NCBI GenBank assembly: GCA_963921935.1 | Contig: OY998180.1 | Span: 44,849,231 to 44,913,230, forward strand | Direction of reading: 5' to 3' | Length of the DNA: 64,000 nucleotides | Source: Galeruca laticollis | Taxonomy: Eukaryota > Arthropoda > Insecta > Coleoptera > Chrysomelidae | Shown here: positions 54,441-64,000 of the stretch, one piece after another | Numbering within the stretch: the stretch's first letter is position 1 | Layout: every line of letters starts with the position of its first letter | The notes under the pieces: model-generated | Database searches by the model: none | Told to the model about the DNA's origin: nothing | What the model saw: only the letters and a program-made list of their open reading frames with translations | Program-made: the position numbers and the translations under genes

Positions 54441-56275
54441 TAAAATTATAACCAGGAATGAGGACATTGTTAAATTTTTGAGCAACAGGTAAACAAAAAA
54501 AGTAAGTGAAAGTTATTAAATATTAAGAGCTTGTCTAAATTAAGAGTATAAGAATTACAAGTTTCGATAGCACAGTAATAAAAAAAGAATTCACTAGCTA
54601 ATCAATTAATGAAGATAATAATAAAAAAAATAAAATATAAACTATACATTATACAAAAATAACTATAAATACAGGTAACCAAGCAAAATATACAAGTATA
54701 CCGAGAATATATGATCATTAATTTTTTTCTTTTTTTTTAAATAGTAAGAGTAAGTTTTCAGTTACATATGTTTTTAGGTTACTCCGAAAATAGAGAAGAA
54801 AATAAATGAAAATGGAGATATATTTTTCGTCTGTACGAATGGACACCGATTGCTGTTTTCAATACAAAAAAACTTAATTAGTAGTGGATAAGCTCGATTG
54901 TATACGACAAAGTAGGATAATATCTAAAATATGGCGATTAACCAAAGACTGCATGAAATTTAGAACAAAAAAAAAATTTACTAATAATAAAAAGATTAAC
55001 GGCAAAAACTATCGATCGTCATCTTGTCAAGAGCTAACTCAATTTCGACGCTTATAAATAGGAGCAGAATAACGAATATCAAAACTAGCGTTATCTAAAT
55101 GGATATATGTCGAGAGAAATACATTACCTACTAATTTTTCGCAGTAATATCTAATACCTTACCGAAAATAATTACTTAATATAACCTTTTTACAAACAGT
55201 GAGACTACTTGCTCCACAAAATCATAGAAAATAAATTATACTGAACAAGAAAACTGTGTACCGGTAACTAATAAAATTTAGCACATAGTACAACAACGAA
55301 ATCACTACATTTTCCCACGAATAATAAAATAGATTAAGAAATATTGGCCATGAATGAATAGAGAAAAACTGAGTTTCTTTACAAAAAAAAATGACATAGT
55401 AATCGCACTCTGACCCCTAATTAACTCAACCAACACGTGCCCAAATTAACCCAGAAATAAGTTATACGGAACACTACTTAAATTCAGAATGAAATAAAAT
55501 GAAATAGACTTATATAAAAAAAAATTACGAGTACCTAACAGAATAATTAAAAGGAAGTATTATCTTACCCTGAGATGATTTATAGGTGTTTGCAAGAAGT
55601 TTGTATTCGATGGTCCCAAATCCTGAATAACAGCAAAATCTTCGTGTAGTAAACCAGCGAATCAATACAGAAACCAACAATCACGAAGATTCCTTTAGAG
55701 ATATAGTCCCAAAATCTACTAATAAGTGCTACTATATGGGGAACTAAATCTCCGACCATACGAACACAATTCTTGATGTCAAGAGAAATCGAAATTCCAC
55801 TCAAAAATCGTTCTCCAGGCACAGATAAAAATAACTCCCATAAAAAGGACATTAGACCGCAAAAACTTATTCGCTAGGTAAATAGTAAAAATGTAAAAGT
55901 ACGATGAAGGCCTGTACACACGCTTTATATCAAAATAATAAATTCCAATTTCCTACATTTTAAAACCCTAACTTTACTGAATGGATTCGCGAAAATAATG
56001 AATGTTGATCTTAACAAATACAATGCCATTTACCTGTACACACTTAATATGAAAGGAAACGTTATCTAAATAACGGAATTACGAAAGTTAAATAATGATT
56101 TAAATAAAAGAATTACAGAAGTACAACGTGAACTCGGCATAACAACAGTCAGTTGTGGATAAATCAACTAGATATTTCACTTGAATATGTCGAGCAAATA
56201 CTGAAATGGTAGGAATTATAATTTGCGAATACGGGGTGACTCGAAAATGTTTAATAATAAAATCAAACCGTGACA
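54441..56275 (-). other. Probable 3' LTR region of the gypsy at 56276, edge undefined
   Basis: The LTR should start at 56275 (minus, TGTCACGGTT) just after a purine tract (ATGGAGAGGGGGAG, 56290-56277). No second LTR was found, so its other edge is unknown. An open frame of 90 codons at 55580-55852 (minus, MSFLWELFLSV...) has no recognised family. Its end lies 18 bp before a good splice-donor-like CAGGGTAAGA. Confidence 0.35.
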
Positions 56276-56680
56276 ACTCCCCCTCTCCATAGGAAGGAGG
56301 GAAACTTCCAGAAGCAGTTTCACGACGATAATCCAAGAATATAGCCACAACAAGTTTAAAAACAAAAGAAGGTAATAGTAGGAAAGGTTCGGAGCAAATA
56401 TGGAAATGGAATTTTTGGGAATAAAATAGATAAATAGAATAAAAAAAATATCCAGAAACAATTAAGTAAAAGAAAATAGACACGTGAGGTGGAAAATTAT
56501 AAGTAGAATAAAAAACCAATTTAGTTAAGAAAAAAAAAATGAATAACCAACATAAAGTAGAGTAAACGAAGGTAACTAATGAAATAAAAATAAATTTATT
56601 AAGATAACTCAAATACGAAGATAAATGTAAATTAGAGATGATCAGTAAAAGGAAACGTCTAATCAGAGACAAACTAAAAT

Positions 56681-59600
56681 TTATTCACTGTCAGAATTCG
56701 ACTTGTCGTGAGATGAATTATACAATTTGAGGTCTTGCACATGCCAAACACCCTTACTTTGACCCAAATCATCTTCTAGTTCATAACTACAAGTACCAGT
56801 TTTTCTTTTAATGACGAAGGGACCTACAAAAGGTGGTGCCAATTTAGCACTATAATAATTGACAGCATCGGAGTGACTTTTGTTCTTACGCCAAACCAAT
56901 TGCCCTTCAACATATTGCACTGGACGCCTGCGTAAATTATAACGATGTTGATTCTTAACTCGAGCTCCTTGAATTCGTGACTGAACAGTTCGATAAAGTG
57001 ATTGAAGGTTGGCTTGCCTTCGCTTAACAAGATCTTCAGGTTCTACATCCGTAGTGGGTATTTCATCTGAGAAGTCTTGTCCAAAAAGTTTATGCTCTCT
57101 GCCGAAGTTGAGAAAATAAGGAGTGTATCCAGTAGTTTCGTGACGAGATGTACGCATAGCACAACCGATAGAAGCTAAATTCTCGTCCCAAGTACGTTGC
57201 TTATCATTTTGATTGTAAGAACGAATCATAGTTTTTACGACTCTGTTCGAACGCTCAGTTGGATCAGCACGGGGATAGTAGGATGATGTATAAAATATTT
57301 TAGTTTTATAACGTTTACACAGATTTTGAAACTCCTTAGATTTCATTTGTACTCCGTTATCACACATAAGATGTTGGGGTGCACCGAACATAAGAAAAAA
57401 TCCCTCTTCAACATGTTTTACCAGGGACTTAGCTGTAGCAGACCTACATGGAAACATGACAGTGAACTTTGTAAAATAATCATTGACCACTAATACATAA
57501 CAATTTCCTGATTTCGAACGTGGTAGAGGTCCAATGTAGTCCAGACTGATACACTGCCAAGGTTGGTTAATGATAGGACGGTCACCCATCAATCCTGCAG
57601 GAGGTTTTTGTTCAACTTTATGTTGGGCGCAGATTCGACATGACCCTACATACTTCATGACGTCGTTCTTCATTTTCGGCCAATAATAGCGCTGGCTAAC
57701 CTTCCAGAAGGTTTTAAATACCCCTACATGACCTGACGCCGGTACATCATGACAACGCAGCAACACTTCCTTCCTTTTATCTTTGGGAACCACAATTTTC
57801 CACGAACTAGCGGGATCGACAAAATCTGGGTTGCTAGATTTAACAAATTTATATAACAAACCATTTTCAACACGCCAAGTAGGAAATTTCTGGGGCTGTT
57901 GTTCAAGCCTTTTAAACATATTTTTGACCCAATTATCCGTAGAGGAGTTCAAAGAAAAATCACTTTCCGTGTTAGTGTCGATAGCATCAACGGATACCGG
58001 TACTGAACGAGACAAGAAATCGGCAACTACATTTTCTTTTCCAGGACGATGTACTAATGTGAAGTCATAGGGCTGAAGGCGAAGTGCCCAACACGCCAAG
58101 CGCCCTTGGGGGTCCTTCAATCTATGAAGCCACAACAAAGAGTGGTGATCTGTAACTACCGTGAAATGTACCCCTTCCAGATAGTGTCGTAGTTTTTCCA
58201 CGCTCCAAATGACCGCCAGACACTCTTTTTCAGTGACGGTGAACTTCATTTCTTGCTTTGAGAGTGAACGGGAGAGAAAACAAATGACCTTTTCGCCGTC
58301 ATCGAATTTTTGGGCGAGAACAGCCCCCAAACCAAAGTTACTTGCATCAGTTTGCAAAACAAATGGACGATTGAAATTGGGACAAGTGAGAACTGCTGCT
58401 GTTACCAAACATTCTTTAACAGATTTAAAAGCCCTATCACACCCAGAAGACCAAGACCAACGGACATTTTTCTTTGTTAAATTGGTTAGGGGTGAAATGG
58501 TGGAAGAAAAATTTGGTACGAAACGACGATACCATGATGCTGTACCTACAAAACGACGTATTTCATGAACGTTACGGGGTGGAGGAATATTCACTATGGC
58601 CTCTACTTTTCAGGATCCGGTCGTAGTCCTCGTTGATCCACGACATAACCTAGGTATTTCAATTACGGGCGACAAAACTGACATTTATCTAAAGAAACGA
58701 TAAGCCCTGCTTCTTTTAAGCGATCAAATACCAAACCCAAAAGTCGTACATGTTCTTCGAAATCCTGGGAAACTAGGATGATGTCGTCCAGATAGACCAT
58801 CACAGAAGGTTGAAGGTCGGCACCAAGCACTGTATCTACAATACGTTGCCAAGTCGCTGGTGAGTTGGACAAACCGAACGGCATGCGGCGAAACTGAAAA
58901 AGGCCTCTTCCGGGGACAGTGAATGCAGTATATTCGCGAGAAGATTCGCTTAAAGGCACAGTCCAGAAGGCAGATTTGATATCTATCGAACTTAGATATT
59001 TGGCGTCTCTCAGACGATCTAAAATAGCTGAAATATACGGAATTGGGTAAGCATCTTTCCTACTAACGGCATTCAATTTCCTAAAATCTACACAAAAACG
59101 ATATCCACCGTCCTTCTTACCCACGAGACAAATCGGACTTGACCAAGCACTCTTGGAAGGCTCGATAACTCCATCTTCCAACATTTTCTTTAGTTCCTCG
59201 TCAATAATTTTCTGTTTGAAAGGAGACACGGGATAATACCTTTATTTTATCGGGTTAGTACCTGGTTCAACTTCGATGGCATGTTCAGCAACCGTACAAT
59301 AACCAAGACCAGTACCCATGAGAGCAAGTTTCTCCTTCACTAAGCTATCCAATGCATTACGCTGTTGATCCGTTAATGTGGTTTCATCCTGGATACTACA
59401 AATGTGCGAAGTATCAGAGGTGTCGGAAAAGTGCCAAATATCTTGATTTAAATCGGGGACTATCCCCATAATCTTCCAAAAATCTACTCCCAGAATAAGT
59501 CTATGAGAAAGTTCTGGTAGGACCAACACATCTATTATGCGAGTTTTTCCCATCAGACAAAAAGGAATCTGTAAATAACCTATACTAGAACAACTCTGAC

Positions 59601-59899
59601 CGTTAGCAACTGTGCAAGATGTTTTATTGGCTATTAATTGAAGACCTAAACGCTGCATCAACTCATAACCAGGGAGTCCAAGTACGAGTAGCACCAGAAT
59701 CCAGTAAGCCCCGAATTGAAGTTCCCAGGACCGTTACTTCCAAATAAGGACGTTGATCACCCTGAGCATGACCTATAATAAAGTCCAAAAGAATTTTGGC
59801 AGGAAAATCTGAATCGATAGTGGAATAAATATTTACATTGGGAGAATCCTCGCGACCATTCACAGGTTCCCCCGGGATGCGTTTCCCGAATTCGAACAC
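56681..59899 (-). pseudogene. Gypsy pol (protease, RT, RNase H, integrase), broken
   Basis: Protease: VTVLGTSIRGLLDSGATRT (Asp-Ser-Gly) at 59700-59760. RT at 58663-59229: RFCVDFRKLNAVSRKDAYPI, MPFGLSNSPATWQ, VYLDDIILV. RNase H: LQTDASNFGLGAVL, FTVVTDHHSLLWL. Integrase: HHCC finger (H...H, CRICAQHK), SLDYIGPLP, LMCDNGVQMKS, TERSNRVVK (D, D, E). Lesions seen: frameshift near 59690 within protease, TAA at about 59241 (NPIK-RYYPVSP), TAA near 58662 after CQFCRP, and a frameshift near 58605. The long frame 56681-58594 is intact from connection domain to the end. Confidence 0.85.
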
Positions 59900-60900
59900 C
59901 TGGAACAGGACCGAACAGTTACATCAGGAGCACCACAACGATAACAATGAGTCCTTTTGGGATTTGGGCAATCACGATTTAAATGACCCGTCTTCTGACA
60001 ATTCCAGCAAGTGGGATCTCGTCTGGTAGTAGAGGGTCGATTGGGATGTCTAACCTCATCGATAACCACAGGTGAGACCGCAACTTTGGGTAATGCGTCC
60101 TCTAAATCTGACACAAACGCAAAGTCAGGCTCCACAAAACCTTGGCGCTTTCTAGAAGGTGGGACGTAATGTTCCGCTCGATATTTCTTAGCCTCCACCT
60201 TCAAACATTCCTCCTCCAGCTCCTCCAATGAATTCACTACGGGAAGTTGAGTGGTATAGAATGGTGCTAAATTCCTTGAGGTTATATCCAGTTTCAGATC
60301 CTCAGACATAGGACCATACCGCCGAAACAACACCTGCATACAAGATAGATAATCGATTATGCTCTCACTAGGATCCTGCGTACGCTCTAAGATTTCCTTG
60401 AATAGACGAGGGCGATAGTCAGGCGGTTCGAAGTGCCTACAGAGCAAAACAGACAAACTTTCCCAATTGTCAAACCTGGAACGATTCGCACGAAACCAAT
60501 TCAAAGCTTTGCCAGCAAAAAGGTCTATAGCCGACTCAAATAATTCCTGATCCGAAAGGTTACGCGCTACTTTCAATTCTGCTACTCTCTCGAGAAAACT
60601 ATGAACCGACATGGCCTTGGAGTCCGCAGTAAACTTGATTCCCCACTTCTCAACACGCTGTGATTTGATAGAATAATTAGGTAGACCCTGTGGAGTGGAA
60701 CCAGGACGTCGGGTGGTAGGAATCTCATCCCCAGTTGAAACAACATCGGAATCGACAGTGCGCTCTAACAAAAGACTCAAATTGGGATCTTGTTTCGAAA
60801 CACTTTCCAAACTATCAAGAGCCGCTAAAATATCCACCAAAAATGTCGTTCTAGCGTTGACCTTCTCGGGGGTCAATTTATCGGAGGGAATCCGATTCAC
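59860..60900 (-). CDS. Gypsy gag with CCHC knuckles
   Basis: An intact frame of 346 codons, MNRIPSDKLTPEKVNARTTF to a stop at 59860. The capsid-like part includes KWGIKFTADSKAMSVHSFLE, ESAIDLFAGKALNWFRANR and LLCRHFEPPDYRPRLFKEIL, a common arthropod gypsy Gag. The first knuckle CWNCQKTGHLNRDC fits C-X2-C-X4-H-X4-C (residues about 300-313). The second (CYRCGAPDVTVRSC) lacks the His. It overlaps the protease frame at 59860-59899, which fits a -1 frameshift organisation. Confidence 0.85.
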   Translation of the reverse strand: MNRIPSDKLTPEKVNARTTFLVDILAALDSLESVSKQDPNLSLLLERTVDSDVVSTGDEIPTTRRPGSTPQGLPNYSIKSQRVEKWGIKFTADSKAMSVHSFLERVAELKVARNLSDQELFESAIDLFAGKALNWFRANRSRFDNWESLSVLLCRHFEPPDYRPRLFKEILERTQDPSESIIDYLSCMQVLFRRYGPMSEDLKLDITSRNLAPFYTTQLPVVNSLEELEEECLKVEAKKYRAEHYVPPSRKRQGFVEPDFAFVSDLEDALPKVAVSPVVIDEVRHPNRPSTTRRDPTCWNCQKTGHLNRDCPNPKRTHCYRCGAPDVTVRSCSRCSNSGNASRGNL

Positions 60901-60960
60901 ACGGTTTAGCAGATGAACAAGGTGAGTTTGATTTCTCTCAAATTTAGTTTTGGCGTTATC

Positions 60961-61164
60961 GTGGTCCTATTTGCCACTTAAAAGGCACTTTAATCTAGAG
61001 AAAAATAGGGTTTTTAATTTTTTTTCCCAGAATACTTGATTTTTCAAAACTAAAATTGTTAGAAATTAGTCTTCAACCAAGCAGGGCTGAACTTTAAAAA
61101 ATGAAAATCTAAATCGAGAATTTTTTATCTTTTACTAGAGTCATTTCACCGATCCGGGGACACA

Positions 61165-61166
<2 letters not shown>
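60961..61166. other. No gene seen; may contain gypsy leader or LTR remnant
   Basis: AT-rich; no match to the sequence around 56275 that would prove an LTR. Confidence 0.3.

Positions 61167-61217
<51 letters not shown>
61167..61217. repeat. (AT)n microsatellite
   Basis: Pure TA repeat preceded by GGGGACACAGTG. Confidence 0.95.
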
Positions 61218-61221
<4 letters not shown>

Positions 61222-61984
61222 GGGGCACTATGAATAAACGATTCTCTGGCGTCTTAACGGCAAATAAAATTAGAAAAAATTAGACGTAGAATTAAGTAGA
61301 TTACTTAGGACTATAATTTAAAAATATTGAACACTCTGTATTTTATCACATTTTTGAATTGTACTATTAAAAATAATGTAAGTTCATTAACATTTCCCTA
61401 TACCTATCTAGTTCAGTTTCCAGGATAAATCGATTTTACATAATTTGTAGACCCTCCGAAAAAATACAATCACTTCAAAATAAAAACGAATAACCACATT
61501 TGCTGTACACTATCTCACTAAAAGCTTTTAACATTCTGTTTCCAATATTTACTGCTATGCTATAATATACAGGGTGTTTTTAATATGACAGTACAACACT
61601 AACCATTTAATACATAAATTTCTGGCTTAATTTAAATGGAACACCCTGTATCTGTTGGGTCTGTTAAACGTGGGAATTTATTACCTTTCAGTTGGGATTA
61701 GGGTTGCCTATATCTAACTCTGATAGTTTTCGAGAAATTTTAAATTAGTTTTTTAATATTCAATTATTTGCTGACATCTATTTACCTATGACATGATGAT
61801 ACTCCGATGGAAAGTTTTGAAAAATTCAAAATTTGTCATTTTGACAGTAAGTGCTTTGTTGTATGATTTATTATTGATAAATTAAAGGTCTCTTAAATCA
61901 GAATTTTATTAAGGGTAAGTACACTATTATTGGGCATACAGATACAATAAGCTTCAAAATTATATAAAAATAACTACAAAAAAT

Positions 61985-63035
61985 TTAAAGAAGGTGTTCA
62001 AAGTGACGCCCATTTTGTTGGATACAAATTTCAACTCTTTTAAAAAAGTTATTGTTTACTTTCTTTAACATTTCTGGTGTTACTGTTTGAAACGCTCTCC
62101 TTATCCTATCCTTCATGTTCTCAGGAGTGGTTGGCTCTGTATTGTAGACAATACTTTTTATGTAACCCCAAAGAAAATAGTATAATGGCGTCAAGCATGG
62201 GGATCTTGCCGGCCAAAGATAAAGACCCCCTCGCCCAATCCATTTTTGTGGAAAAATATTGTTTAGGTAACGCCCGACAATTACACTGTAATGAACAGAC
62301 GCACCATCTAACTGCAGCCATATTTTTTGTCTTGTAGCTAGTGGAACGTCATCTAAAAGTTCGGGTAGTTTGTTACGTAAAAATTTACGAAATTTTCTTC
62401 CAGTTAGCGTTCCATTAAAAAAATAAGGCCCTATTATGTGAGTTCCAACGTTTCCTGCCCAAACATTTAATGACCAACGATGTTGATGATCAACACTTCG
62501 GAAGTAATGCGGATTTTCGTCGTTATAGTAATGAAAATTATGTATGTTTACTAAACCGTTTTTATGAAACGTAGCTGCATCCGTAAACAGAACAAAATCA
62601 AAAAAATCTTCAGACCCCTGCCACTTTGTCCATAACCCATAAACAAAACTCAATACGATTTTCAAAGTCCCTATCAAATAGTTGCTGGTGCATTTGAATA
62701 TGGTAGTGATGAAATTTGTGTCCTAGCGACACTTCTCTTGTTTATACCTACTTGCTGACTAATACATCTTTGACTAGTATGTGAATTCTCAATAAGCGCA
62801 CCCATTACTTCAAATTCTGAATCGTCTGTAATTGCAGATTTTCGTCTAGAGTTTTTTGTATATTGCACGCTTCCAGCAGTTTTGAATACTTGCAGTAGTC
62901 TTTTAAAAACATTTCTGTTAGGATGATCTCTATTTGGATACTTTTGAGCGTATAATCTACTTGCTAAAAAACAGTTCTCCTGACACCAATAATTAAGATC
63001 ATATCTATTCTTTCCTCGTTAGAGTACTTTTTCAT
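61985..63035 (-). pseudogene. IS630/DDE_3 transposase, C-terminal two-thirds open
   Basis: The N-terminus begins MKKYSNEERIDMILI at 63035, with frameshifts up to about 62680; between them QYTKNSRRKSAITDDSEFEV and NSHTSQRCISQQVGINKRSV supply the helix-turn-helix part. From 62677 a clean frame of 230 codons has FVLFTDAATFHKNGLVN (first Asp), WLQLDGASVHYSVIVGRYL (second; the usual GAxxH is GASVH), WIGRGGLYLWPARSPCLTPL, YYFLWGYIKSIVY (the usual third acidic region, D changed to C/Y near SPCLTPLYY), and NGRHFEHLL. The third catalytic position looks lost. Otherwise the copy is well preserved. Confidence 0.82.
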
Positions 63036-63488
63036 GTTTAACCAGGGATTAATAACTATATCAATTATTAAAACTTAATAATACATCAACACTATACAAT
63101 ACACAAATACACACTATACAAATTTATTTGACAGATGGAATGGTATTAAAATAATATCTATTTGAATGACATTTCATAGGTAACTAGATGCCAGATAAGT
63201 GAATAATATTAAAAACCAAATACAGTACACAGCCACCCACTTCAGAGGACATGAAGAATAGGATAATGCGAGCTTTTTAAAGAATAACAGCAGGAATATT
63301 AAAAACAAAATGAACAATAAGTTTTTTAAAAGAGTTTGTATCTAACACGATAGGCATGATTTTGAATACTTTCTTTAAATGTTTTGTAAGTTTTTTTACT
63401 AATCTTAATGCAAAGTTAATGATTGTGTACCCTTAATAGAATTCTGATTTAAGAGACTATAAATAATAAATCATACAACAAAGCACTT

Positions 63489-63657
63489 GTTGTAGCCTAA
63501 CGGAATTATTAAAAAGAAACCCGGCAACACTATAAGACTTGACGTCCGAACGGCGAAGAGAACAGAGTGAAAATATAGCTGCAATAGTAACCACGTGTTT
63601 CATTTTCACCTCAGTAAAACTTGCAAAATAATACATTTAAAAGCAATTTTCAAATAC
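63489..63657. mobile_element. 169-bp insertion in the right arm of the IS630 element
   Basis: AGCACTT repeats at 63482-63488 and 63658-63664. The left arm has this point uninterrupted (AAGTGCTT near 61847), which proves an insertion with a 7-bp duplication. The insert has no open frame and no clear tRNA promoter boxes, so its class is unknown. Confidence 0.7.
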
Positions 63658-64000
63658 AGCACTTACTGTCAAAATAACAATTTTAAATTTTTAAAAACTT
63701 TCCATCGGAGTATCATCATGTCATAGGTAACTAGATGTCGGCAAATAATTGAATATTAAAAAACAAATTTAAAATTTCTCAAAAACTATCAGAGTTAGAT
63801 ATAGGCAACCCTAATACCAACTGAAAGGTAATAAATTCCCACGTTGAACAGACCCAACAGATACAGGGTGTTCCATTTACAATAAGCCAGAAATTTATGT
63901 ATTAAATGGTTAGTGTTATACTGTCATATTAAAAACACCCTGTATATTATAGCATAGCAGTAAATATTGGAAACAGAATGTTAAAAGCTTTTACTGAGAT

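Larger units (their letters stand above)
56276..60960 (-). mobile_element. Ty3/gypsy element, internal region nearly complete but damaged
   Basis: Gag, protease, RT, RNase H and integrase are all present in order on the minus strand, ending with a purine tract at 56276-56290. The 5' LTR is not found to the right; the sequence there runs into an (AT)n tract at 61167, so the element is incomplete. Pol carries at least two in-frame stops and two frameshifts. Confidence 0.85.
61512..64000 (-). mobile_element. IS630/Tc1-type element with inverted arms over 400 bp, runs off the window
   Basis: 61512-61925 is inverted at about 63425-64000; the last bases of the window (GTTAAAAGCTTTTACTGAGAT) match 61512-61532. 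The arms include TACAGGGTGTTTTTAATATG (61569) and the complementary AACACCCTGTA (61640 and again near 63945). The true outer ends may be at CAGGGTG or beyond the window. The transposase lies between the arms. Confidence 0.8.

Noticed and set aside
54115..54492. 125-codon Lys/Ser-rich frame
   Set aside because: Explained by degenerate CGTGCTCGAAAA repeats.
56100..56672. 190-codon hydrophobic minus-strand frame that might look like an envelope protein
   Set aside because: It is AT-rich Phe/Leu/Ser sequence that runs through the polypurine tract into the LTR; no cysteine pattern, signal peptide or furin-like site is convincing.
60961..61166. 5' LTR of the gypsy at 56276-60960
   Set aside because: No match to the start of the 3' LTR at 56275 could be found by eye.

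Overview
This window is eukaryotic and almost certainly from an insect. It is AT-rich and intron-rich, with no operons, and it carries insect-type piggyBac, Jockey-like, Penelope-like, Ty3/gypsy, mariner/IS630 and pogo elements. The species cannot be fixed from the sequence. A large beetle-like genome is a guess only.

One host gene crosses most of the window on the + strand: a homologue of vertebrate CTTNBP2NL / cortactin-binding protein 2 (Drosophila Nausicaa). Six coding exons (527-616, 28040-28288, 29002-29286, 49724-49884, 51011-51174, 51243-51700) have consistent phases and splice sites and encode 468 residues. Intron 1 (27 kb) and intron 3 (20 kb) are packed with transposons; the short introns are nearly clean.

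Intron 1 (617-28039) holds, in order: a piggyBac element inserted inside an older piggyBac, with a non-LTR fragment inserted in the younger transposase (667-4464); a MADF-domain scrap and a non-LTR element (4901-6771); a gypsy fragment in reverse (6767-8412); a perfect 67-bp palindrome (8996-9132); a Penelope-like element with an inverted 5' segment (9583-11035); a SAP-gag gypsy element lost from the integrase onward (11098-15796); MITE-like elements; a complete, young two-LTR gypsy (19377-24086) whose integrase is fused to a macro domain and a CCCH zinc finger; and an IS630-type transposase split by an ORF1-only LINE with perfect 11-bp target duplications (25467-27280).

Intron 3 (29287-49723) holds a second Penelope-like element with a complete-looking hammerhead ribozyme motif, an IS630 element in (AT)n, and a Jockey-like element split by about 6.6 kb of insertions. 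Those include a 5.7-kb foldback element with hAT-style ends, 2-kb inverted arms and an exact 8-bp target duplication (37200-42891). A small mariner and a pogo-like element inserted in another non-LTR retrotransposon follow.

Downstream of the gene (52000-64000) lie a pogo-type terminal repeat, minisatellites, a damaged gypsy element (56276-60960) and an IS630 element with inverted arms of more than 400 bp that runs off the right edge. Most transposon genes are broken. The least damaged frames are the integrase-macro frame at 19816-22389 and the gag and pol frames at 11335-15788.

The observations I rank highest are the integrase-macro-CCCH fusion, the giant foldback element, the set of hammerhead motifs in Penelope-like sequence, and the half-LINE.
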